A DNA stretch of 64,000 nucleotides from NCBI GenBank assembly GCA_963769115.1, contig CAVYKN010000020.1:186001-250000 (forward strand), given 5' to 3'. Position numbers and translations under genes: made by a program. This document shows, piece by piece, positions 23,472 to 32,092 of the stretch. This DNA comes from DASTFY01 sp963769115 (GTDB lineage: Bacteria; Actinomycetota; Acidimicrobiia; Acidimicrobiales; Ilumatobacteraceae). The notes under the pieces were generated by a model that saw nothing but the letters and a program-made list of their open reading frames with translations, made no database searches and had not been told where the DNA came from. Within the stretch, counting starts at the first letter, position 1. The number at the start of each line of letters is the position of its first letter.

Positions 23472-24756
23472 GTGGGCGTCGAGCTGACAGGCGAGGACCT
23501 GCTCGGTCCGGCCGGGCAGGAGCGCGCCGCGCAGCTCGAAGCCGACGATCCGCTCGGCACCCACCGACACCTGTTCGAGGTCCCCGAGGGCGTCACCTAC
23601 CTGGCCGGCAACTCGCTCGGGCTGCAGCCCGTCGCCGCTCGTGCCGCGGTCGACGACGTGCTCGACGCCTGGGCCCGCCGAGCCGTCGACGGCCACGTCG
23701 AAGGGCGACCACCCCTGGGTGCCCTACCACCGTTCGATGCGGGAGACGGCGGCGTCGCTCGTCGGCGCCCGGCCCGGCGAGGCCGTGGTGATGAACAGCC
23801 TCACGATGAACCTGCACGTGATGCTGCGCTCCTTCTACCGGCCCACCCCCGAACGCCATCGCATCGTGTTCGAGGCCGACGTGTTCCCGTCGGATCGGTA
23901 CGCGCTCATGAACACGGTTCGCGCCCACGGCTACGACGCCGACGACGCCGTCGAGATCCTCTCGCCCCGCCCGGGTGAGCATCACCTGCGAACGGAGGAC
24001 GTCACCGGCTTCCTGGAGCGCGAGGGCGAGACGGTCGCCGTGGTGGTGCTCAGCGCCGTCGACTTCCGCACCGGCGCGCTGCTCGACATCCCGGCCATCA
24101 CGGCGGCCACCCACCGGGCCGGCGCGGTGTCCGGCTGGGACCTGGCCCACGCGGCCGGCAACGTGCCGTTGAGCATGCACGACTGGGACGTCGACTTCGC
24201 CGTCTGGTGCCACTACAAGTACCTGAACTCCGGCCCCGGCGCAGTGGGCGGTTGCTACGTGCACGAGCGCCACGGCGCTGACGTCTCGCTCGTGCGGCCC
24301 GGAGGCTGGTGGGGCCACGACGCCTCGTCGCGCTTCGACATGCCGTTCGAGTTCCGCGCCCAGGAGGGCGCCGACGGCTGGCAGGTGTCGAACCCGCCGA
24401 TCCTGGCCATGGCGCCGGTGCGCGTCTCGTTGGAGATGTTCGCCACCGTCGGCTTGCCCGCCCTGCGGGCTCGCAGCATGCGGCTGACCGCCTACCTGGA
24501 GGAGCTGCTCGACGCGGTGGCGGCGCGGCGGCCGCTCGAGCTGATCACCCCCCGCGATCCAGACCGCCGCGGCGCGCAGCTGAGCGTGGTGGTCGAGGAC
24601 GCAGCCGCCGTGACCGAGGCCCTCTTCGAACAGCACCGGGTCCGTTGCGACGACCGTCCGCCCAACATCGTGCGCGTCGCGCCGGCGCCGCTCTACAACA
24701 CCTATGAGGACTGCTGGCGGGCGGCCATGGCCTTCGACGCCGTGCTCGCCTCCTGA
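23472..24756 (+). CDS. kynU: Kynureninase; one frameshift
   Basis: This PLP enzyme cleaves (3-hydroxy)kynurenine to (3-hydroxy)anthranilate and alanine. VTYLAGNSLGLQP, HPWVPYHRSM, VVMNSLTMNLHVMLRSFYRP and the PLP-lysine motif WCHYKYLNSGPGAVGG are intact. An extra G in GGG at 23703-23705 splits the gene: correcting it gives DGHVEGDHPWVPYH with no gap. GTG 23472 follows the TDO stop directly. The 3' end overlaps the convergent aldo/keto reductase gene by 55 bases. Confidence 0.92.
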
Positions 24757-25586
24757 GCCTCGCCGGGCGAGCGGGCGCCCACGATCGGGTAGGCCGACGC
24801 GGCCGCCCACGCCAGCGCATGATCCCGCAGCGACCGGCCGCCGGCGGCCGCCTCAGCACGGACGGCATCGAGGGCGCGGGCCCCGTCTCCGCTGGCCCAC
24901 CGCAGGCGGCGGCGGAGATCGCCGGGAGCGGTCGCCTCGGGGTCGAAGCCGTCGACCAGGAACCCCGACGCCAGAGGAGACCACGCCAGGAACGCCACAT
25001 CCGCGGTGGCGCACCAGCGCCGCACGGCATCGGTCTCGGGCGGGTGGTGCAGGATCGACCACTGGTGCTGCACGACCGCCAATGGTGTGACGGCCTGCGC
25101 CCGCACGAGCAGCTCGAGGGCGTGGTTGGACAACCCGATGTGGCGCACCTTGCCCATCGCCACCAGCTCGGCCATGGTTCCGACGGACTCCTCGACCGGC
25201 ACCGACGGGTCGGGGTCGTGGAGTTGGAGGACGTCGACCCGGTCCGTGCCCAACCGCACCAGGCTCTCGTCGAGGTCGGCCCGGATGGCTGCCGGCCGGC
25301 CGTCCTCGGTCCACGAACCGTCGGCCCGCCGCACCGTGCCGCACTTGGTCAGGATGGTGACCTCGTCCCGGCGGCCACGCACGGCTCGGCCGACGAGCTC
25401 CTCGGCCCGGCCCCAGCCGTAGAAGGGGGCGGTGTCGACCCACGTGATGCCCCCGTCGAGCGCGGCGTGGATCGTCCGGATCGCCGTGGTCTCGTCCTGC
25501 GGTCCCCACCACAGCGGCCCCTGCTCGGTCGAGCCGAGCGGCGCGGTGCCGAGGCCGATCCTGCTCCCGAGCTCCACGCGCGTCAT
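24702..25586 (-). CDS. Aldo/keto reductase
   Basis: The 294-residue TIM-barrel oxidoreductase shows the AKR signature: GGITWVDTAPFYGWGRAEELVG with catalytic Asp and Tyr, ILTKCG with the Lys, and VLQLHDPDP with the His position. It would reduce an aldehyde or ketone with NADPH; the substrate is unknown. ATG 25586 is preceded by GGGAGG. It is transcribed against the kynurenine operon and diverges from the FAD monooxygenase gene 41 bases away. Confidence 0.9.
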   Translation of the reverse strand: MTRVELGSRIGLGTAPLGSTEQGPLWWGPQDETTAIRTIHAALDGGITWVDTAPFYGWGRAEELVGRAVRGRRDEVTILTKCGTVRRADGSWTEDGRPAAIRADLDESLVRLGTDRVDVLQLHDPDPSVPVEESVGTMAELVAMGKVRHIGLSNHALELLVRAQAVTPLAVVQHQWSILHHPPETDAVRRWCATADVAFLAWSPLASGFLVDGFDPEATAPGDLRRRLRWASGDGARALDAVRAEAAAGGRSLRDHALAWAAASAYPIVGARSPGEAQEASTASKAMAARQQSS

Positions 25587-25612
25587 TGTGACCTCCCTCG
25601 GCGGACGGGTCC

Positions 25613-25618
25613 TACGCT
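25613..25618 (+). promoter_or_regulatory. -10 box of a leaderless promoter for the FAD monooxygenase
   Basis: TACGCT ends 8 bases before ATG 25627. No Shine-Dalgarno sequence lies between. Confidence 0.45.
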
Positions 25619-25626
25619 CGCGCCGC

Positions 25627-27300
25627 ATGGAGCGCCGTGAGGAGACGCCGGTGGTCATCGCCGGCGGTGGGTTGGTCGGTCTGTCGACGGCGATGTTCCT
25701 CGCCCGGCACGGAGTGGCGTCCGTGGCCATCGAGCGGCTCCGCGAAGGTTCGCCACTGCCGCGGGCCGCCCACTTCCACGTCCGTACGTTGGAGCTCTTC
25801 CGGGCCGCCGGCATCGAGGAGGCCGTGAAGGAGCAGTCGGCGCGGGAGTTCCTGCCCGAAGGCGCCATCGTCGCCATGGACAGCCTGGCCGGGCGGAAGT
25901 TGGCCGACATCATCCCCAGCATCAACATCGGAGTGGATGACACGCTCAGCCCGTGCCGGCGGCTGTTCGTGACCCAGCCCGGGCTGGAACCGATCCTGCG
26001 GCGGCAGGCGCACGCCGCAGGTGCAGAGGTCCTCGAGGGACACGAGGTCGTCGGCGTGGAGCAGGACGGCGCGGGGGTGACCGTGACCGCCCGCGATGTC
26101 GACAGCGGCGCGGAGGTCACCCAGCGCGCCGGCTACCTGGTCGCCGCCGACGGCGCGCACAGCGTCGTGCGGGACTCCCTCGGCATCCCGTTCGAGGGGC
26201 GCGGGACCTTCTCGAACAGCATCACCATCTACTTCACCGCTGACCTGTGGCCGCAGATGGGTGGCAAGCCGCTGAGCGTCATCTACATCAACAACCCTGC
26301 CTTCGGTGGGTTCTTCCGGCTCTCCAAGGACTGCCAATCCGGCTTCCTGGTGGTCAACACCGTCGGTGACCCGTCAGCCGGCGCGGCGTCCGATGCCGCC
26401 GCCGACACCAGCGAGGCCCGGCTGGTCGAACTGGTGCGGATCGGCACGGGCGTCCGCGATCTGGTGGTGCGCATCGACGGCCTGGCCCGCTGGCGGGCCA
26501 GCACGGACGTCGCCGGCCGTTATCAGGACGGCCGGATCTTCCTGGCCGGAGACGCCGCCCACGTGATGCCGCCCAACGGCGGGTTCGGTGGCAACACCGG
26601 CATCGCGGACGCGTACGACGTGGCCTGGAAGCTGGCGCTGGCTGTGAAGCGCGTGGGCGGCCCTGGCCTTCTCGCCACCTACGAGCAGGAGCGTCGGCCG
26701 GTCGGCCGGCTGACGGTCGAGCAGGCCTACGCCCGGTACGTCACCCGCACCGCGACCTACCTCGGGGCCACCGATCACCAGCCCGTCCTCCCCGACCTCG
26801 AGGTCGAGCTGGGGTACGTCTACCGCTCGCCCGCCGTCTCGAGTGGGGACGACGGCGACGGGGGCGACCTGAGTGCTGTCCACGGCGACCCGCGCCAGTC
26901 GCGGGGCCGGCCGGGCAGCCGCGCGCCGCACCTCTGGATCGACGGCGGTGGTCGGCGCCGGTCGACGCTGGACCTGATGGGGCGCGACTTCGTCGTGCTG
27001 ACCGGATCGGCCGGCGGACCGTGGCGGGACGCCGCGGCGACCATCGCCGCCGAGCGGTCGGGTCTCGCCGTCCAGGCCCATCGCCTCGGGGACGGCGGTT
27101 GGCCGGTGCAGGAGGGCTCGTTCACCGAGAGCTACGGCGTCGACGAGGACGGGGCGGTGCTGGTCCGCCCGGACGGCTTCGTCGCCTGGCGCACGGCGCA
27201 GCGCGGCTCCGATCCCGTGGACGAGCTCCGCGCTCGCGGTCCGGACCGCGCTGCAGACGTCGTGACCGGCAGCGCGAGGATGGGTCGTGGACGTCGATGA
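25627..27300 (+). CDS. FAD-dependent aromatic monooxygenase (PheA/TfdB family)
   Basis: The 557-residue protein is a class A flavin hydroxylase: PVVIAGGGLVGLSTAMFLARHG (FAD), VAADGAHSVVRDSLGI, and RIFLAGDAAHVMPPNGGFGGNTGIADAYDVAWKLA near 302-336. A C-terminal thioredoxin-like domain (from about residue 430, APHLWIDGGGRRRSTLDLMGRDFVVLTG to VLVRPDGFVAWR) is typical of the phenol/2,4-dichlorophenol hydroxylase and polyketide-hydroxylase branch. It would hydroxylate an aromatic compound using NAD(P)H and oxygen. The downstream formylglycine-generating enzyme gene overlaps its end by 14 bases. Confidence 0.9.
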   Translation: MERREETPVVIAGGGLVGLSTAMFLARHGVASVAIERLREGSPLPRAAHFHVRTLELFRAAGIEEAVKEQSAREFLPEGAIVAMDSLAGRKLADIIPSINIGVDDTLSPCRRLFVTQPGLEPILRRQAHAAGAEVLEGHEVVGVEQDGAGVTVTARDVDSGAEVTQRAGYLVAADGAHSVVRDSLGIPFEGRGTFSNSITIYFTADLWPQMGGKPLSVIYINNPAFGGFFRLSKDCQSGFLVVNTVGDPSAGAASDAAADTSEARLVELVRIGTGVRDLVVRIDGLARWRASTDVAGRYQDGRIFLAGDAAHVMPPNGGFGGNTGIADAYDVAWKLALAVKRVGGPGLLATYEQERRPVGRLTVEQAYARYVTRTATYLGATDHQPVLPDLEVELGYVYRSPAVSSGDDGDGGDLSAVHGDPRQSRGRPGSRAPHLWIDGGGRRRSTLDLMGRDFVVLTGSAGGPWRDAAATIAAERSGLAVQAHRLGDGGWPVQEGSFTESYGVDEDGAVLVRPDGFVAWRTAQRGSDPVDELRARGPDRAADVVTGSARMGRGRR

Positions 27301-28250
27301 GGTCGCGGTGCGGTCCGAGGCACCGCCGGGCATGGCGTGGGTACCGGCCGGCGAGTTCACGATGGGTTCGGACCACCACTACGCCGAAGAGGCGCCGGCC
27401 CACCGGGTCGCGGTCGACGGCTTCTGGATCGATCGCAGTCCTGTCACCAACGAGCAGTGGTCGTCGTTCGTCGACGCCACGAACCATGTGACCTTCGCCG
27501 AGACGACGCCGGCGGCCGATGACTACCCGGGCGCCATCCCCGACCTGCTCGTCCCCGCCTCGATGGTCTTCACGCGGCCGACCCGGCCGGTCAGCCTCGA
27601 CGACCACTACCAATGGTGGAGCTACGTGCCCGGCGCCGACTGGCGTCATCCGCAGGGTCCGGAGAGCTCGATCGACGAGCTGGGCCAGCACCCGGTCGTC
27701 CACCTGACGTGGGACGACGTGGTGGCGTACGCGGCCTGGGCCGGCAAGGACCTTCCCACCGAGGCGGAGTGGGAGCGCGCCGGCGTGGGGCGGTGTCGAG
27801 GACGCCGAGTACGCCTGGGGTGACCGCCTCTACCCCGACGGCCGGATGATGGCCAACATCTGGCAGGGGAACTTCCCGATGCAGAACCTCAAGCTCGACG
27901 GCTACGACCTCACCTCTCCTGTGGGCGCGTTTCCGGAGAACGGCTACGGGCTGGTGGACATGATCGGCAACGTCTGGGAGTGGACGAGTGATTGGTACGA
28001 GCCCCACGCCGACATGACCCACCCGTGCTGCACGGTCGTCAATCCGCTCGGCGGTGAACGCGACCGCAGCCATGATCCCGACGCGCCAGGGGCCCACTTC
28101 CCGCGGCGGGTGTCGAAGGGCGGCTCCCACCTGTGCGCGAAGAACTACTGCCGCCGCTACCGGCCGCCGGCCCGGATGCCCCAGGCCCTCGACACCTCCA
28201 CGTCGCACCTGGGCTTCCGCTGCGTCATCCGGCCGGGATCAGCTTCCTGA
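27287..28250 (+). CDS. Formylglycine-generating enzyme (sulfatase-modifying factor); one frameshift
   Basis: FGE oxidises a Cys in CxPxR motifs of type I sulfatases to formylglycine. The N-terminal part has MAWVPAGEFTMGSD, IDRSPVTNEQWSSFVDAT and LPTEAEWERA. The C-terminal part has MIGNVWEWTSDWY and the active-site block KGGSHLCAKNYCRRYRPPAR, where both catalytic Cys (CxxxxC) are kept, then STSHLGFRCV. An extra G in GGGG at 27787-27790 separates the halves; correcting it gives AGVGGVEDAEYAWGD. GTG 27287 overlaps the monooxygenase stop. No sulfatase gene is seen in the window. Confidence 0.88.
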
Positions 28251-28683
28251 GTCCGTCCACGATGTAGCGCTTGACGTCGTCACCGACCTCGAAGATGCCG
28301 GTGCCGAGGTCGCCGTCGGCGTTCGCGGCGCTGTAGACCACGCGCTGGTAGGCGCCCGTGGCGAGAAGATCGGCGATGAGCTGGATGGCGTCGTCGATCG
28401 CCTCCCGCGCCTCGGGGGTGAGTCGCGGGTAGCCCTGCCCGCCCTGCCCGGTCGGGATGCCCGCGGCCCGCGGGGGATCGGCACCGCGGTACGGCCGGAC
28501 GGTCGCGTTGCCGCCGCCGGGTGAGAGCCCGGCGCCGCCGGCGGGGTCGCGCTGGAAGGCGCGGAACTGCTCCTCGTTGTCGTTGAACACGAAGAGGGCG
28601 TCGGCGTACTCGGGCCGCGTGATCATCCAGGCGAAGTCGCCCGGCCGGCCGCGACCTTCGAAGCGGGAGGGGACGAGCTCCAT
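28225..28683 (-). CDS. Conserved hypothetical protein
   Basis: The 152-residue protein starts at ATG 28683 and ends at 28225, overlapping the convergent FGE gene by 26 bases. Its sequence is soluble and well structured: GDFAWMITRPEYADALFVFNDNEEQF, a Gly/Asn-rich loop GGGNATVRPYRGADPPRAAGIPTGQGGQGYPRL, and VVYSAANADGDLGTGIFEVGDDVKRYIVDGLRKL. It gives the impression of a small alpha/beta nucleotide-binding or macro-domain-like fold, but I do not recognise the family. Confidence 0.7.
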   Translation of the reverse strand: MELVPSRFEGRGRPGDFAWMITRPEYADALFVFNDNEEQFRAFQRDPAGGAGLSPGGGNATVRPYRGADPPRAAGIPTGQGGQGYPRLTPEAREAIDDAIQLIADLLATGAYQRVVYSAANADGDLGTGIFEVGDDVKRYIVDGLRKLIPAG

Positions 28684-28734
28684 GGGTGCCTCCGTGTGAC
28701 GCCGGGCCACCGTAGGGCGCGCGAGCCTTGGGCC

Positions 28735-29582
28735 GTGGATCCCCTCCTCAAGAAGCTGCAGTACCGCCCCGGCTCCGTCATCACGGTGCTGAGCGCGCCG
28801 GCCGAGCTGGCCCCGACGATCGACGCGTGGTCGGCCGACGGCGAGGTCCGCACGCGCCTCGCCCGGGATGCGGCCTTCGTGGTCGCCTTCGTCCGGAGCT
28901 CGGACGGAGCTCCAGCGCACGGTCGGCCGTGTCGTGCCCAAGCTGGCCGATGAGGCGGTGCTGTGGATGTCCTACCCCAAGAAGTCGTCGGCGAAGTACC
29001 GATCCGATCTCAGCCGGGACGACTCCTGGCGGGAGCTGGGTGACCTCGGCTTCGAGCCGGTGCGGCAGGTGGCGGTCGACGCGGACTGGTCCGCGCTCCG
29101 GTTCCGCCGGGCCGAGCAGATCCCCGAGCTGGCGCGTGATTCCAGCCGGGCGCTGTCGCCTGCCGGCCGCACCCGGGCCAAGGGCCGCCCGGCCGCCGTC
29201 GACGAGTTCGTCGCCCGGTGCCCGCGAGGGTCGTGCGCCGCTGATCGAGGCCGTCGACGCCGCAGTGCGGAGGGCGGCTCCCGAGTTGAAGGTGGCCCTG
29301 GACGGCAAGTTCCTCGGCTACGGGCCGTTCCACTACCGGTACCCGACTGGCCGCGAGGGGGACACGTTCGTGGTGTCGATGATGGACGGTGCCCAGGCGT
29401 TGAGCGTCTACGTCAACGCCGGCGACGGTGGGCAGTACCTGGTGGAGGGCAACGCTGGGCGTCTCGGCAAGGTCTCCGTCGGCAAGTCGTGCATCCGGAT
29501 CAAGCGGCTCGACCAGATCGACCTGGACGTCCTCGGCGAGATCGTCCGCACGGCGGCCGACCAGCACGCCGACGCGCTGTAG
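28735..29582 (+). CDS. DUF3052-DUF1801 fusion protein; two frameshifts
   Basis: The first half (LLKKLQYRPGSVITVLSAPAEL ... VPKLADEAVLWMSYPKKSS ... WSALRFRRAEQI) matches DUF3052-type proteins. The second half (AAVDEFVA, APLIEAVDAAVRRAAPELKVALDGKFLGYGPFHYRYP ... GKVSVGKSCIRIKRLDQIDLDVLGEIV) matches DUF1801/YdhG-type proteins. Extra bases near 28902 and 29218 break the frame; correcting them leaves one continuous protein of about 280 residues with no stop between the domains. Both families lack a proven activity. GTG 28735 is the first suitable start. Confidence 0.65.
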
Positions 29583-29657
29583 GTCCGGGTGTCGGAGCGA
29601 GCGTCGGAGGCGGGTCCCCGAACGATGATCAGGGTGACCGACAGAGGAGGAACGCCA

Positions 29658-30089
29658 ATGCCTGTGTCCCCGATACCCGAGGGCTACCACACCGTCAGCC
29701 CCTATCTCATCGCCGAGGACGCCGGGCAACTGCTCGAGTTCATGCAGAAGGCCTTCGGCGCCGAGGAGACCTTCCGCATGGCGATGCCGGACGGTTCCGT
29801 CGGACATGCCGAGGTGCGGATCGGCGACTCCGTCGTCATGGTCGGAGGAGCGGGAGGGGCCTGGCCGGCCGTTTCCGCCGCCATCCACCTGTACGTATCC
29901 GACGTCGACGCGACCTATCAGGCCGCGCTGGCCGCCGGCGCCCGCTCGACGGAGGAGCCCGCCGATCAGTTCTACGGCGATCGGCGCGCCAACGTGGTCG
30001 ATGCCGCCGGCAACCAGTGGTTCATCGCCACCCACGTCGAGGACGTCCCGCCGGAGGAGCTGGAGCGCCGGGCCGCCGCCCGATCGTGA
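29658..30089 (+). CDS. VOC (glyoxalase/bleomycin resistance) family protein, PhnB-like
   Basis: The 143-residue protein has the paired beta-alpha-beta-beta-beta modules of the vicinal-oxygen-chelate superfamily: VSPYLIAEDAGQLLEFMQKAFGAEETFRM, HAEVRIGDSVVMVG, AIHLYVSDVDATYQAALAAGARSTEEPADQFYGDRRANVVDAAGNQWFIATH. It resembles PhnB/YdcA-type members, whose substrates are mostly unknown. ATG 29658 is well placed behind GAGGAGG (29644-29650). Confidence 0.88.
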   Translation: MPVSPIPEGYHTVSPYLIAEDAGQLLEFMQKAFGAEETFRMAMPDGSVGHAEVRIGDSVVMVGGAGGAWPAVSAAIHLYVSDVDATYQAALAAGARSTEEPADQFYGDRRANVVDAAGNQWFIATHVEDVPPEELERRAAARS

Positions 30090-30124
30090 CCTGCTGACCC
30101 CCGCCGGTGTGCTACACGCCGGTG

Positions 30125-31166
30125 ATGAAGATCGATGTGATGACGCCGGCCCGCCGGCTGCCGGACGTGCAGCGGCTGGCCGCCGAGACCCTCCTGGCCG
30201 GCTTCGACGGCCTCGTCCTCACGGAGGCCGGCCGCACCGCGTACCTCTCGTGCGCGGCGGCGACCCTGGCCGCGCCCGGGCTGGAGGTGCTGACGGGCGT
30301 GGCGGTGGCCTTCGCCCGCAGCCCGATGATCAACGCCCAGTGCGCATGGGAGCTGGCCGACGCGTCCGGCGGACGTTTCCGCCTCGGGCTCGGCACCCAG
30401 GTCCGCGCCCATGCGCAACGGCGCTACGGCGTCGCCTTCGACCCTCCGGGACCGCGCCTCGAGGAGCACGTGCGGGCGGTGCGCGCCTGCTTCGCCGCCT
30501 TCCGCGGGGACGCCCCGCTCGACTTCCACGGGCGCTTCCACGAGCTGACGTTCATGAACCCGCAGTGGTCGCCCGGCCGCCTCGACGTGGCCGACCCCCC
30601 GGTCGACGTGGCCGGCGTGAACCCGTGGATGCTGCGCATGGCTGGGCGGGTGGCCGACGGTCTGCACGTGCATCCGCTCGGTCACCCCGGCTACCTGAGG
30701 GAGGTCGCGCTGCCCGAGGTGGCGGCGGGCGCCGCGGAGGCCGGGCGATCACCGCTCGATGTCCAGATCATCGCCCCGGTGCTCACGATCGTCGGTGACG
30801 ACGCCGAGGAGCGGGCATGGAGCCGCTCGCTCGTCCGGGCCCAGCTCTCCTTCTACGGATCCACCCCGACCTACCGCTTCATCCTCGACGCCGCCGGCTT
30901 CCCCGGGCTCAACGACGCCCTGCGCGAACGGCAGCGGGCGGGAGACATCGCCGGCATGGCCGAGCTGGTCACGCGACGACGTGCTGTCGGTGTTCGCCGT
31001 CGAGGCGTCCTGGTCCGAGCTGCCCGAGGTGCTGGTCGCCCGCTACCGCGACCTGGCCGACCGGCTGGTGCTGTACGTCGCCGGCTTCGCCTGGGACCGC
31101 CGGGACGGGACGTTCGAGAAGATGGGCGACGTGGCCCGAGCCGTGCGGGACCTCAGCGGTCCTTGA
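30125..31166 (+). CDS. F420-dependent LLM-class oxidoreductase; one frameshift
   Basis: The protein has the luciferase-like monooxygenase TIM barrel of actinobacterial F420 enzymes: FDGLVLTEAGRTAYLSCAAATLAAPGLEVLTGVAVAFARSP, ELADASGGRFRLGLGTQVRAHAQRRYG, RLEEHVRAVRACFAAF and VAGVNPWMLRMAGRVADGLHVHPLGHPGYL. An extra base near 30974 splits off the last 60 residues; removing it gives GMAELVTDDVLSVFAVEASW. Members use reduced or oxidised F420 on unknown substrates. It ends convergently with the EVE gene, overlapping by 14 bases. Confidence 0.85.
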
Positions 31167-31576
31167 CGGGGCCGCCGGCCAGCCGCTCGATCTCGGCCAG
31201 CTGGTCGTCGTCCAGGGGCACGACCGAGAGCCGGGACTGGCGCACGAGCAGGCTGGACGCGAACACGGGGGCGGCCTTCATCTCGGCGAGCGTGACCGGT
31301 CGATCCAGCCGCCGGCCGGCGCCGATGTCGACCCAGACCCGTTTACCGGCCAGATCGGTGGGATCGGGGTACGGCGCCCGGACCACCTCACCGAGGCCGA
31401 TGGCCGCCTTGTCGCTCTGCGAGTGGTACACGACGACGGTGTCGCCGACCTGCATGGCCCGCATGTTCATCTGCGCCGTCGCTGTTGGTGACGCCGTCCC
31501 AGTGCGTCTTCCGGTCCCGCTCGAGGTCGTCGAAGCTGTAGTCCCCGGGTTCGGTCTTGAGCAGCCAGGCGGCCAT
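31153..31576 (-). CDS. EVE domain protein; one frameshift
   Basis: The EVE fold (PUA-like) recognises modified bases in DNA or RNA. AAWLLKTEPGDYSFDDLERDRKTHWDGV is the family's N-terminal signature, and MNMRAMQVGDTVVVYHSQSDKAAIGLGEVV and VWVDIGAGRRLDRPVTLAEMKA follow. An extra base near 31479 separates them; correction gives VTNSDAQMNMRAMQVGD. ATG 31576 is used, though GTG 31585 is also possible. About 140 residues is normal for the family. Confidence 0.85.
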
Positions 31577-31695
31577 CCGGGCCACGGTAGCCCGAGGAGG
31601 TTGACCGGACCCTCGTGGCCGGGCTGGCAGGCGAAGTCTGAGCCCGATGAGCCGGAAGCAGCGCGTTCGGCTCCGAGTTCGCCCGCTCCTGCCGT

Positions 31696-31723
31696 CTCAC
31701 CGAATCGATATCGAATCGGTGAG
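31696..31723 (-). terminator. 28-bp near-perfect palindrome downstream of tRNA-Gly
   Basis: Arms CTCACCGA and TCGGTGAG flank a TCGATATCGA core, with only one mismatched pair inside the palindrome. It starts 12 bases past the tRNA 3' end in the direction of tRNA transcription, so a hairpin terminator is the simple reading. No T tract follows, and a protein-binding site is an alternative. Confidence 0.45.
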
Positions 31724-31735
31724 TGCCTTCGGTTG

Positions 31736-31809
31736 TGGAGCGGGCGACGGGAATCGAACCCGCGTTCTCAGCTTGGGAAGCTGATGTTCTGCCGCTGAAC
31801 TACACCCGC
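31736..31809 (-). tRNA. tRNA-Gly (anticodon CCC), CCA encoded
   Basis: The 74-base cloverleaf has acceptor stem GCGGGTG paired with CGCCCGC, a U discriminator and an encoded CCA. The anticodon stem TCAGC/GCTGA closes the loop TTCCCAA, giving anticodon CCC. The T-arm holds GGTTCGATTCC. It reads GGG glycine codons, which are common at this GC content. Confidence 0.95.
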
Positions 31810-31821
31810 GGAGACCCGCCG

Positions 31822-31850
31822 AGGATAGCCCGGGTGCCTCTTCCGTCCGA
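31822..31850 (-). promoter_or_regulatory. Promoter of tRNA-Gly
   Basis: On the minus strand TATCCT (31827-31822) lies 12 bases before the tRNA 5' end and 17 bases after TCGGAC (31850-31845), which matches the -35 consensus only partly. Confidence 0.45.
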
Positions 31851-31888
31851 GCGCGAACCGACCCGCGCCCGCGGCCGTACCAGGGAAC

Positions 31889-32068
31889 ATGATCGACGCC
31901 ACAGCCCTCCTCTTCCTGAACGGGCTGGACCGCACCGGGCTCCGGCACGGACACCGCCACGCGGTGTCCGACGTCGCCGGTGCGCGGCCGTCGATCAGGC
32001 GCCAGTCCAGCCTCGACGACCGCGTGTCCTGGTTGGCGGCCGGTGCGCTGCCGTGGGAGCGGCCCTAG
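31889..32068 (+). CDS. Possible small protein of 59 residues
   Basis: ATG 31889 opens a 59-codon frame to TAG 32068, encoding an Arg/Ala-rich, hydrophilic peptide (MIDATALLFLNGLDRTGL at the start). A weak AGGG precedes it. It fills the gap between tRNA-Gly and dcd, but I recognise no homologue and chance open frames are common at this GC content. Confidence 0.25.
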   Translation: MIDATALLFLNGLDRTGLRHGHRHAVSDVAGARPSIRRQSSLDDRVSWLAAGALPWERP

Positions 32069-32078
32069 GCGCCATCGC

Positions 32079-32084
32079 TAGGGT
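32079..32084 (+). promoter_or_regulatory. -10 box of a leaderless promoter for dcd
   Basis: TAGGGT ends 8 bases before GTG 32093, with no ribosome-binding site. Confidence 0.5.
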
Positions 32085-32092
32085 GCCGCTCC

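Noticed and set aside
20760..23710. Programmed ribosomal frameshifting in the tryptophan genes
   Set aside because: The sites differ in sequence, lack slippery heptamers or common structures, and the same kind of +1 break occurs in unrelated genes across the window.
31736..31809. A prophage or integrative element at the tRNA gene
   Set aside because: No integrase, no duplicated tRNA 3' end and no change of gene character are visible nearby.
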